Below are positions 1 through 6,240 of a DNA stretch of 22,939 nt, piece after piece. Made by a program: the position numbers and the translations under genes. The notes beneath the pieces are model-generated. The model ran no database searches. It was not told the origin of the DNA and was given only the letters and a program-made list of their open reading frames with translations. The stretch comes from an uncultured Burkholderiales bacterium. GTDB lineage: Bacteria; Pseudomonadota; Gammaproteobacteria; Burkholderiales; Burkholderiaceae_D. The stretch covers positions 6,373 to 29,311 of the forward strand of contig CALMOR010000158.1 of NCBI GenBank assembly GCA_937872165.1. The letters run 5' to 3'. The stretch's first letter is position 1. Each line of letters begins with the position of its first letter.

Positions 1-275
1 CACAGCGCGCTGCCGCACTCGACGCAGAAGCGGCGCTCGGCCGGCGAGCGCGTGGCGCGCTTGCCGGGCGCGCGCATGACCGCATGGTAGAGGCCGAGGT
101 GCCGGCTTCCCCTGACCTTCAACGACTTCGCGTCGCCGCCGAGATTGACGCCGTAGCCGCCGCTGCCGGCCGTCTTCCGACAGATCGAGCAGTGACAGTG
201 CATGAACGGATGGAAGGTCTTCGACTCGAGCGTGAACGTGACCGCGCGGCAATGACAGGAACCTTCGAGCTTCAT
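1..275 (-). CDS. GFA/CENP-V-type zinc-binding protein (3' end outside window)
   Basis: The gene is read on the minus strand from ATG at 275 and runs off the left edge, so only about 91 residues are visible. The cysteines follow the GFA fold pattern: C7-x-C9 near the start, C27-x-C29-x2-C32 in the middle, and C84-x2-C87-G further on. In the family these bind two zinc ions. Members were first named glutathione-dependent formaldehyde-activating enzymes, but most are of unknown substrate, and the sequence does not show which activity this one has. A strong Shine-Dalgarno (GGGGAGG, complement of 281-287) sits 5 nt upstream and fixes the start. It is divergent from pgi across about 100 bp. The family call is firm; the function is open. 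Confidence 0.85.
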   Translation of the reverse strand, partial: MKLEGSCHCRAVTFTLESKTFHPFMHCHCSICRKTAGSGGYGVNLGGDAKSLKVRGSRHLGLYHAVMRAPGKRATRSPAERRFCVECGSAL

Positions 276-374
276 CGCTATCCTCCCCTGGTATCGTGAG
301 TCGACTGACCGGACCGCACGACCTTGGTTCGCTCCTTCGTACCGGACACGACGAACTCTTCCGACGGAATACCC

Positions 375-2006
375 ATGACCGCACCCTCCACGAACTGGTC
401 CGCGCTCGCCGAACAGGCCGGTACGGTCGCACCGATGCGCACGCTCTTCGAAGGCGATCCCGATCGTCTCGCGAAGCACACGCTCGAAGCGGCGGGTCTC
501 GTGCTCGATGCTTCGAAGAACCGCGTCGACGACGGACTGCTCGCCGCCCTCTTCGACCTCGCGCGCGCTTCGAAGGTCGAGTCGCGTCGCGCGGCCATGT
601 ATGCGGGCCAGAAGATCAACGTGACCGAGGAACGCGCGGTGCTGCACGTGGCGCTGCGCGCGGGTCGCGACGCGAGCTACCGGGTCGACGGGCACGACGT
701 GGTGCCCGACGTCCATGCGGTGCTCGACCACATGGAGGCCTTCGTCGCGCAGATCCACGACGGCACGTGGACCGGTCACTCGGGAAAGGCCATCACCGAC
801 GTCGTCCACATCGGCATCGGCGGCTCGGACCTCGGACCGCGTTTCGCGTGCGCCGCGCTGTACGGCTGGCGCCGCGCCGGCCTCACGGTGCAGTTCGTCG
901 CGAACGTCGACGCCCAGGCGATCGACGACGCGACCGCTTCGCTCGATCCGGCGACGACGCTCTTCGTCATCGCGTCGAAGACCTTCACGACGGCCGAGAC
1001 GATGATGAACGCGCACACCGCGCGCGACTGGTCGCTGGCCGGCGGCGTACCCGAAGGCGAACTGCACCGCCACTTCGTCGCCGTGTCGACCAACGAGGAG
1101 GCGGCGACGAAGTTCGGCATCGACGCGAAGAACATGTTCGGCTTCTGGGATTGGGTCGGCGGCCGCTACTCGCTGTGGTCGGCGATCGGGTTGCCGATCG
1201 CGCTGGCCTGCGGCATGGACCGCTTCCGCGAACTGCTCGAGGGCGCTGCCGCGATGGACGCGCACTTCGCCGGCGCCCCGCTCGAAGCCAACCTGCCGGT
1301 GCGCCTCGCGTTGATGGGCATCGTCAACGCCAACCTGCTCGGCGCGCGCAGCGTCTGCATCGCGCCGTATCACCAGCATCTCGAACTGCTGCCCGCCCAT
1401 CTGCAGCAGGTCGAGATGGAGAGCAACGGCAAGTCGGTCGACCTCGACGGGCTGCCGGTCTCCCATCGCACCGTGCCCGTGATCTGGGGACAGCCCGGGA
1501 CCAATGCGCAGCACGCGTACTTCCAGTGCCTGCATCAGGGCACCGAATGGGCGCCGATCGACTTCATCGCGGTGATCGACCCGACGCACGCGCACCTCGA
1601 GCACCACCGCGCGCTGCTCGCGAACTGCTTCGCGCAGAGCGAGGCGCTGATGCGCGGCAAGACGACGGCGGAGGCGAAGGCCGAGCTGGTCGACGCCGGC
1701 GAGGACGACGCCGAGGCAGCGAGGCTCGCGCCGCACAAGACCTTTCCGGGTAACCGGCCGTCCAACACCATCGTGCTGCAGCGACTCGACCCGGCGTCGC
1801 TCGGCGCGCTGATCGCGCTCTACGAGCACAAGGTGATGGTGCAGGGGGCGATCTGGGACGTCGACTCGTTCGACCAGTGGGGCGTGGAACTCGGCAAGGT
1901 GCTCGCCAGGAGCATCGTCGACGAACTCAAGCACGGAGCTTCGGGCACGCACGACGCGTCGACGGCCGCGCTGATCGGTCGGGCGAAGAAGGCCAGGACG
2001 GCGTGA
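375..2006 (+). CDS. pgi: Glucose-6-phosphate isomerase
   Basis: Cytoplasmic enzyme that interconverts glucose-6-phosphate and fructose-6-phosphate in glycolysis and gluconeogenesis. The 543-residue product is close to the usual ~550. Visible landmarks are the sugar-phosphate (SIS) motif GIGGSDLGP at 147-155, the family signature around GGRYSLWSAIG (about 262-272), catalytic Glu347 in MESNGK, His380 in NAQHAYFQ, and Lys508 in the C-terminal GVELGKVLARSIVDEL signature. An in-frame TTG at 324 would add 17 residues, but they resemble nothing in the family, so the ATG at 375 is preferred. The Shine-Dalgarno is weak. The gene stands alone: the upstream neighbour is divergent, and bfd downstream has its own promoter. 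Confidence 0.97.
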   Translation: MTAPSTNWSALAEQAGTVAPMRTLFEGDPDRLAKHTLEAAGLVLDASKNRVDDGLLAALFDLARASKVESRRAAMYAGQKINVTEERAVLHVALRAGRDASYRVDGHDVVPDVHAVLDHMEAFVAQIHDGTWTGHSGKAITDVVHIGIGGSDLGPRFACAALYGWRRAGLTVQFVANVDAQAIDDATASLDPATTLFVIASKTFTTAETMMNAHTARDWSLAGGVPEGELHRHFVAVSTNEEAATKFGIDAKNMFGFWDWVGGRYSLWSAIGLPIALACGMDRFRELLEGAAAMDAHFAGAPLEANLPVRLALMGIVNANLLGARSVCIAPYHQHLELLPAHLQQVEMESNGKSVDLDGLPVSHRTVPVIWGQPGTNAQHAYFQCLHQGTEWAPIDFIAVIDPTHAHLEHHRALLANCFAQSEALMRGKTTAEAKAELVDAGEDDAEAARLAPHKTFPGNRPSNTIVLQRLDPASLGALIALYEHKVMVQGAIWDVDSFDQWGVELGKVLARSIVDELKHGASGTHDASTAALIGRAKKARTA

Positions 2007-2031
2007 ACGCGACGCCCGATGCGGGCGCGAC

Positions 2032-2060
2032 TTGCAACGCGGGAACGAATGATTGATAAT
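2032..2060 (+). promoter_or_regulatory. Candidate sigma70 promoter of bfd
   Basis: TTGCAA (2032-2037) and GATAAT (2055-2060) are separated by 17 nt, giving an expected transcription start near 2067 and a short leader before the ATG at 2094. The -10 box lies inside the Fur-like palindrome at 2047-2065, the usual geometry for Fur repression. Recognised by eye only. Confidence 0.6.
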
Positions 2061-2065
2061 CGTTC
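2047..2065. promoter_or_regulatory. Fur-type operator at the bfd promoter
   Basis: The 19-bp inverted repeat GAATGATT-GAT-AATCGTTC has one mismatch between its arms. It resembles the Fur consensus: GATAATCGTTCTC from 2055 matches the last 13 bases of the classic box at 11 of 13 positions. The AT-rich stretch stands out from the GC-rich surroundings and extends into GTTTGCATTC (2068-2077), a string also present at the feoA promoter. Bfd genes are commonly derepressed on iron limitation, which fits. Confidence 0.75.
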
Positions 2066-2093
2066 TCGTTTGCATTCCTGACCGCACGCACCG

Positions 2094-2354
2094 ATGATCG
2101 TCTGCATCTGCAAGTCCGTGAACGACCGCGCGATCCGCCGCGCCGTGGCCGAGGGCCACGACACCTTCGACGACCTCCAGTTCGAGCTCGGCGTCGGCAC
2201 CTGCTGCGGCAAGTGTGTGTCGATGGCCTGCGAGGTACTATGCGACGCGCGTCTCGAGGCGCTGGGACGATCCGAAGTTTCTGAAGCCGGCACGGCGGGT
2301 GCTCCGCTCCGCTTCGTTCCCCGGCCCTCGTCCCGCGAAGTCGCGCTGGCCTGA
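2094..2354 (+). CDS. bfd: Bacterioferritin-associated ferredoxin
   Basis: Small [2Fe-2S] protein that delivers electrons to the haem of bacterioferritin, so that stored ferric iron is reduced and released. The four cluster ligands sit at the positions known for E. coli Bfd: Cys4 and Cys6 in the N-terminal CIC, and Cys38 and Cys41 in TCCGKC. At 86 residues it is about 20 longer than the E. coli protein. The extra residues form a C-terminal tail after about position 62 with no recognisable motif, probably disordered. The Fur-like operator lies just upstream and bfr follows after 60 bp, so Bfd and its partner are probably co-expressed. Confidence 0.95.
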   Translation: MIVCICKSVNDRAIRRAVAEGHDTFDDLQFELGVGTCCGKCVSMACEVLCDARLEALGRSEVSEAGTAGAPLRFVPRPSSREVALA

Positions 2355-2414
2355 TCGACCCGCAATCCCGGTCGTTGCAGCGCACCCTCGGTCTTTCGCT
2401 GCAAGGAGTCCACG

Positions 2415-2894
2415 GTGATCGGTGATCCCGGTGTCATCACGTACCTGAACCGTCAGCTCACCAACGAGCTGACCGCCATCAACCAGTACTTCCTCCACGC
2501 GCGCATCTATCGGCACTGGGGCCTGTACGCGCTCGGCAAGCACGAGTACGACGAGTCGATCGAGGAGATGAAGCACGCCGATCTGTTGATCGAGCGCATC
2601 CTGATGCTCGACGGGTTGCCGAACCTCCAGGATCTCAACAAGCTGCTGATCGGCGAGACCACGCCCGAGATGCTGGCCTGCGACCTGAAGGTCGAGCAGG
2701 GTTCGCAAGTGACGTTGAAGGAAGGCATCGCGCAGTGCGAGGCGGTGCGCGACTACGTGACGCGCGACCTGTTCCAAAAGATTCTCTACGACACCGAGGA
2801 ACACATCGAGTGGCTGGAGACCCACATCGACCTGATCGCGAAGGTCGGGCTCGAGAACTTCCAGCAGTCGATGATGGGCGAGATGCCGGCCTGA
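2415..2894 (+). CDS. bfr: Bacterioferritin
   Basis: Haem-containing ferritin that oxidises Fe(II) at a di-iron centre and stores ferric iron in a 24-subunit shell. The 159-residue length is typical. The start is GTG at 2415, supported by AAGGAG at 2403-2408 and by the family N-terminus (M-x-GD-x-x-VI-x-YLN). Di-iron ligands by E. coli numbering are Glu18, Glu51, His54, Glu94 and His130, and Met52 is the haem ligand. Position 127, a glutamate ligand in E. coli, aligns with Thr in DTEEH (126-130), with Glu128 and Glu129 following. My recollection is that this variant occurs in other betaproteobacterial Bfr proteins, so it need not mean loss of function. The gene follows bfd, its electron donor, and converges on the feo operon. 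Confidence 0.96.
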   Translation: MIGDPGVITYLNRQLTNELTAINQYFLHARIYRHWGLYALGKHEYDESIEEMKHADLLIERILMLDGLPNLQDLNKLLIGETTPEMLACDLKVEQGSQVTLKEGIAQCEAVRDYVTRDLFQKILYDTEEHIEWLETHIDLIAKVGLENFQQSMMGEMPA

Positions 2895-2905
2895 CGCTGG
2901 TCAGG
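2890..2905. repeat. Short hairpin spanning two convergent stop codons
   Basis: CCTGAC (2890-2895) and GTCAGG (2900-2905) form a 6-bp stem with a GCTG loop. Each arm carries a TGA: the bfr stop at 2892-2894 and, on the other strand, the stop of the Cys-rich gene at 2903-2901. No T-run follows, so it is not a standard terminator. It may be chance or a weak bidirectional 3'-end structure. Confidence 0.35.
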
Positions 2906-3197
2906 ACGCCCGACGGATCGGGATGTCCCGGAAGGACGCGCTCGGCGCTTCCGCCTCTGCGCCGGTCGGCGTCGCGCACGCCTTGCACGAGTCGCAACTG
3001 CCACAGGCTCCGCCGCTGGACAACTTGGTTTCGACGCGACGCGCCTGAACCGCCGACAGGCCCGAACGCATCGCGACCGACGCGACGCGGGCGGCGATGC
3101 TCCTGCGCCAGGCCGCGGGCATGAACCTCAGGCCCGCATAGGACGCCGACAGGCCGACGACGACGAAGACCACGACGTGCTGGACGGTCGGGTTCAT
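2901..3197 (-). CDS. Small Cys-rich membrane-anchored protein adjacent to FeoB
   Basis: 98-residue protein with one N-terminal hydrophobic segment (about residues 7-25), a basic amphipathic middle rich in Arg and Ala, and a cysteine cluster GACGSCDSCKAC near residues 63-73. A Ser/Ala-rich tail follows. The start ATG lies 1 nt after the feoB stop, and its Shine-Dalgarno GGAGG is inside the end of feoB, so translation is probably coupled. The layout (one membrane helix plus CxxCxxC after feoB) recalls the FeoB-associated Cys-rich proteins of other phyla and a DUF6587-type family I recall from proteobacteria; I cannot confirm membership. Plausible roles are Fe(II) handover or redox sensing at the FeoB pore. 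It does not look like winged-helix FeoC. Confidence 0.8.
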   Translation of the reverse strand: MNPTVQHVVVFVVVGLSASYAGLRFMPAAWRRSIAARVASVAMRSGLSAVQARRVETKLSSGGACGSCDSCKACATPTGAEAEAPSASFRDIPIRRAS

Positions 3198-3198
3198 C

Positions 3199-5076
3199 TC
3201 AACCTCCGGTCGCCCACGACGTGAGTCGGTAGGTCACGAACGACGCCGCGTAGGCGAGCGCGAAGAGGTAGCCGGCCATGATCAGCGGGTAACGCCACGA
3301 GTTGGTCTCGCGCCTGACGGTCGCCAACGTCGACAGGCACTGCGGCGCGAAGACGTACCACGCGAGCAGCGAGAACGCGGTCGCGAGCGACCATCCGCTC
3401 GCGATCATCGGCGTCAGCTGCGCGGCGACCTCCTCGCTGCTGGCCGACAGCGCGTACACCGTGCCGAGCGCGCCGACCGCGACTTCCCGCGCGGCGAGCC
3501 CCGGGATCAGCGCGATCGAGATCTGCCAGTTGAAGCCGATCGGCGCGAAGACCACTTCCATCGCGCGCCCGATCATCCCCGCGAGGCTGTACTGGATGGC
3601 CGGTCCGGTCGCGCCCTCGGGCGGCGAGGGGAAGCTCGACAGGAACCACAGCACGATCATCAGCGACAGGATGATGGTCCCGACCCGCGACAGGAAGATG
3701 CGGGTGCGTTCGACGAGCCCGATGAAGAGGTTGCGGGGATTGGGCCAGCGATACGACGGCAGCTCCATCAGCAACGGGTGATGGGTCGTGCGGCCGCCCA
3801 GCAGCTTGAACACCCACGCGACCGCCATCGCGCCCGCGATGCCGGCGATGTACAGCACGAACAGCGCCAGACCCTGCAGGTTGAAGATGCCGCCGACGGT
3901 CTCGCGCGGCACGAAGGCCGAGATGATCAGCGCGTAGACCGGCAGTCGAGCCGAGCAGGTCATCAGCGGCGCGATCATGATCGTGACGATGCGGTCGCGC
4001 CAGCTCGCGATCGTCCGCGTGGCCATGATGCCGGGAATGGCGCATGCGAAGCTCGACAGCAGCGGGATGAACGAACGGCCCGACAGTCCGACGGTGCCCA
4101 TCAGGCGGTCGAGCAGGAACGCGGCGCGCGGCAGATAGCCCGAGTCCTCGAGCGCGAGGATGAAGAAGAACAGGATCAGGATCTGCGGCAGGAACACCAG
4201 CACGCTGCCGGCGCCGGCGATGATGCCGTCGACCAGCAGGCTGCGCAGGATGCCGTCGGGCAACACGTGCTCGATGCCGACACCGAGGCCTTCCATCCCG
4301 GCCTTGATCGCGTCCATCGGGTACTGCGCCCAGCTGAAGACGGCCTGGAACATCAGGAACAGGGTGACCGCGAGGACGGCCATGCCCCAGACCGGATGCA
4401 GCACGACGGCATCGATCGTGTCGTCGGCGCGCGCGTCGACGGTCGGCTCGTGGACCGCGATGGCGAGGATGCGCCGCACCTCCGCCTGCGCGGCCAGCAC
4501 GTCGTCGACCGACGCCTCGCGCCACGGCGCGATCTTCCCATCGGGTGGCGCAGGCATCGCCGCGAGCAGGCCGCGCGTCTCGAGCAGCGCCACGAGCGCC
4601 TTCGCGCCGTCGCGCTGCACCGCGACGGTCTCGACGACCGGAATGCCGAGTTCGCGCTCGAGCGCGGCGAGGTCGATCGCGATGCCGCGCTTCTTCGCGA
4701 CGTCGCTCATGTTGAGCGCCAGCATCATCGGGACGCCGAGGCGCCCGACCTCGACGACCATGCGCAGGTTGAGCTTGAGATTGGTCGCGTCGGTCACGCA
4801 GACCAGCAGGTCGGGCCGCTGCTCGCCGGTCCGCGCGCCGCGGACGACGTCGCGGGTGATCGCTTCGTCGGCGGTGACCGCGTTGAGACTGTATGCGCCC
4901 GGCAGGTCGAGCACCCGGACCTGGCGTCCGGTCGGCGTGGTGAAGCTGCCCTCCTTCCGCTCGACCGTCACGCCCGCGTAGTTCGCGACCTTCTGGCGGC
5001 TGCCGGTCAGCAGGTTGAACAGCGCGGTCTTTCCGCAATTGGGATTGCCGAGCAGCGCGATCGCGACGTCGCTCAT
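3199..5076 (-). CDS. feoB: Ferrous iron transporter FeoB
   Basis: Inner-membrane Fe(II) importer with an N-terminal GTPase-like domain. G motifs are clear: G1 GNPNCGKT at 10-17, the G2 Thr in the GVTVE segment (34-39), G3 DLPG at 57-60 and G4 NMSD at 122-125. A helical linker (about 155-215) leads into a multi-spanning transport domain with the two gate regions: GRSFIPLLSSFACAIPG (about 333-349, Cys345) and LMTCSARLPVY (about 371-381, Cys374). At 625 residues it is shorter than E. coli FeoB (773), as in many non-enteric FeoBs. The ATG overlaps the feoA stop by 4 bp (ATGA, 5073-5076), and the Cys-rich gene follows after 1 nt, so the three form one tight operon. Confidence 0.97.
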   Translation of the reverse strand: MSDVAIALLGNPNCGKTALFNLLTGSRQKVANYAGVTVERKEGSFTTPTGRQVRVLDLPGAYSLNAVTADEAITRDVVRGARTGEQRPDLLVCVTDATNLKLNLRMVVEVGRLGVPMMLALNMSDVAKKRGIAIDLAALERELGIPVVETVAVQRDGAKALVALLETRGLLAAMPAPPDGKIAPWREASVDDVLAAQAEVRRILAIAVHEPTVDARADDTIDAVVLHPVWGMAVLAVTLFLMFQAVFSWAQYPMDAIKAGMEGLGVGIEHVLPDGILRSLLVDGIIAGAGSVLVFLPQILILFFFILALEDSGYLPRAAFLLDRLMGTVGLSGRSFIPLLSSFACAIPGIMATRTIASWRDRIVTIMIAPLMTCSARLPVYALIISAFVPRETVGGIFNLQGLALFVLYIAGIAGAMAVAWVFKLLGGRTTHHPLLMELPSYRWPNPRNLFIGLVERTRIFLSRVGTIILSLMIVLWFLSSFPSPPEGATGPAIQYSLAGMIGRAMEVVFAPIGFNWQISIALIPGLAAREVAVGALGTVYALSASSEEVAAQLTPMIASGWSLATAFSLLAWYVFAPQCLSTLATVRRETNSWRYPLIMAGYLFALAYAASFVTYRLTSWATGG

Positions 5077-5504
5077 CGAACGGCCTCGCCCGCACGATCC
5101 GGTACGACGCGGATGAAGCCGGCCTCGTGGCGACGCATCGCGAAGGTCGAGCCGTTCATGTCGCGTCGACCGCTGTCGGTGGCCGACAGTCGCACTGCGA
5201 TCGGCTCGTGTCCCGGATGGCCGACGGCGATCACCCGCACCCGCTCGCCGGGCACGAAGCCGATCTCGAGCAGCCGCAGCACGAGATGACGATCGACGTC
5301 GTTGTCGGTCGGCAGCACCGCGTGGATGGTGGCGAACGCGCCGACTTCGAGAACCGACAGCGGGACCGCGCGCGCCGCGCCGTCGAGCGCCGCGTCGACG
5401 GCCGACCCGGCCCGGACGGCATCGGGCCGCGCGGTGCCGGCGGCCTGAGGTCCAGGGGTAGCGGACGGCGTCGAGCCGAAGACGGACGGGTGCAGTTCGA
5501 GCAT
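5073..5504 (-). CDS. feoA: FeoA-domain protein with N-terminal extension
   Basis: FeoA is a small cytoplasmic SH3-like protein required for FeoB-dependent Fe(II) uptake. The recognisable core runs from about residue 47 (PLSVLEVGAFATI) through LRLLEIGFVPGERVRVIA to the C-terminal strand FAMRRHEAGFIRV. The whole product is 143 residues against 75-85 for typical FeoA. The additional N-terminal ~45 residues are Ala/Pro/Gly-rich and low in complexity, with no motif I recognise. No ATG, GTG or TTG closer to the core is evident, and the ATG at 5504 lacks a good Shine-Dalgarno, so the extension may be real or the true start may be missed. The stop overlaps the feoB start. Confidence 0.9.
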   Translation of the reverse strand: MLELHPSVFGSTPSATPGPQAAGTARPDAVRAGSAVDAALDGAARAVPLSVLEVGAFATIHAVLPTDNDVDRHLVLRLLEIGFVPGERVRVIAVGHPGHEPIAVRLSATDSGRRDMNGSTFAMRRHEAGFIRVVPDRAGEAVR

Positions 5505-5561
5505 GGTCGCCGGGGAAGTCGCGGAGCGGGGAAGGACTTTACAGTCGACCCGAGTGAAACG

Positions 5562-5585
5562 CGAATGGTTTGCATTCGTAGTATA
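5562..5585 (-). promoter_or_regulatory. Candidate feoA promoter with Fur-like operator
   Basis: On the minus strand TATACT (complement of 5580-5585) is a good -10 box. No convincing -35 is seen 17 nt upstream. Immediately downstream, over the expected transcription start, lies the palindrome CGAATG-GTTTG-CATTCG (5562-5578), whose outer bases match the Fur consensus core AATGATAATCATT at 9 of 13 positions. It shares the 10-mer GTTTGCATTC with the bfd promoter. Repression of feoABC-type operons by iron-loaded Fur is the standard expectation. Confidence 0.6.
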
Positions 5586-5612
5586 GCCGCCGGCCCGCGC
5601 GCGCCGCGCGGA

Positions 5613-6218
5613 CTACTTCCGGCGCGGCACGCGGCCCATCAGGTAGAACTCGTCGTTGGGCCGCATGCCGGCGACGTTGGCGACGCGGTTCGACAGTCCG
5701 AAGAAGGCGGTGATGGCCGCGATGTCCCAGATGTCCTCGTCGTCGAAGCCGTGCTCGTGGAGCAGCGCGTGATCGGCCTCGCCGACCGTGTCCGACGCGA
5801 GGCAGACCTTGATCGCGAAGTCCAGCATCGCCTTCTGCCGCTCGTCGAGGTCGGCCTTCCGATGGTTGACGGCGACCTGGTCGGCCAGCAGCGGATTCTT
5901 CGAATACACGCGTACCAGCGCGCCGTGCGCGACCACGCAATAGAGGCAGCGGTTGCGGGCGCTGGTCGCCGTCACGATCATCTCGCGGTCGGCCTTCGTC
6001 AGGCTGCCGGTCTCCTTGTCCATCAACGCGTCGTGATACGCGAAGAACGCCCTGAACTCCGCTGGCCGATGCGCGAGCGCGACGAAGACGTTGGGCACGA
6101 AGCCCGCCTTCTCCTGCACTGCGACGATGCGCATCCGGACGTCGTCGGGCAAGTCCGCGAGCGCGGGTACCGGATAACGGCTGACGGGCTTCACGTCGAG
6201 GTCGAGCGGAGCGTTCAT
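5613..6218 (-). CDS. AhpD-like / carboxymuconolactone decarboxylase family peroxidase-related protein
   Basis: 201-residue cytoplasmic all-helical protein of the CMD/AhpD superfamily. The redox motif is C91-x2-C94-x3-H98 in CLYCVVAHG, the arrangement used by AhpD-type alkylhydroperoxidases. The length and the NVF-ALAHRP segment near 43-52 resemble the group called uncharacterised peroxidase-related enzymes. The physiological substrate is unknown; thiol-dependent peroxide reduction is the likely chemistry. The start ATG at 6218 has an AAAGGAAA Shine-Dalgarno and lies 22 nt after the upstream glycosyltransferase stop, so it may be the last gene of the LPS operon. The feoA promoter region lies just beyond it. 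Detoxifying peroxide beside a ferrous iron importer makes sense but is only suggested by position. Confidence 0.88.
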   Translation of the reverse strand: MNAPLDLDVKPVSRYPVPALADLPDDVRMRIVAVQEKAGFVPNVFVALAHRPAEFRAFFAYHDALMDKETGSLTKADREMIVTATSARNRCLYCVVAHGALVRVYSKNPLLADQVAVNHRKADLDERQKAMLDFAIKVCLASDTVGEADHALLHEHGFDDEDIWDIAAITAFFGLSNRVANVAGMRPNDEFYLMGRVPRRK

Positions 6219-6240
6219 CGGGTTTCCTTTCGGTTCGTCT

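Noticed and set aside
84..299. 71-residue plus-strand ORF at the left edge
   Set aside because: Antisense to the cysteine-patterned GFA-type gene, no ribosome site and no motif.
324..374. TTG start adding 17 residues to Pgi
   Set aside because: The additional residues have no counterpart in the family, and ATG at 375 gives the normal length.
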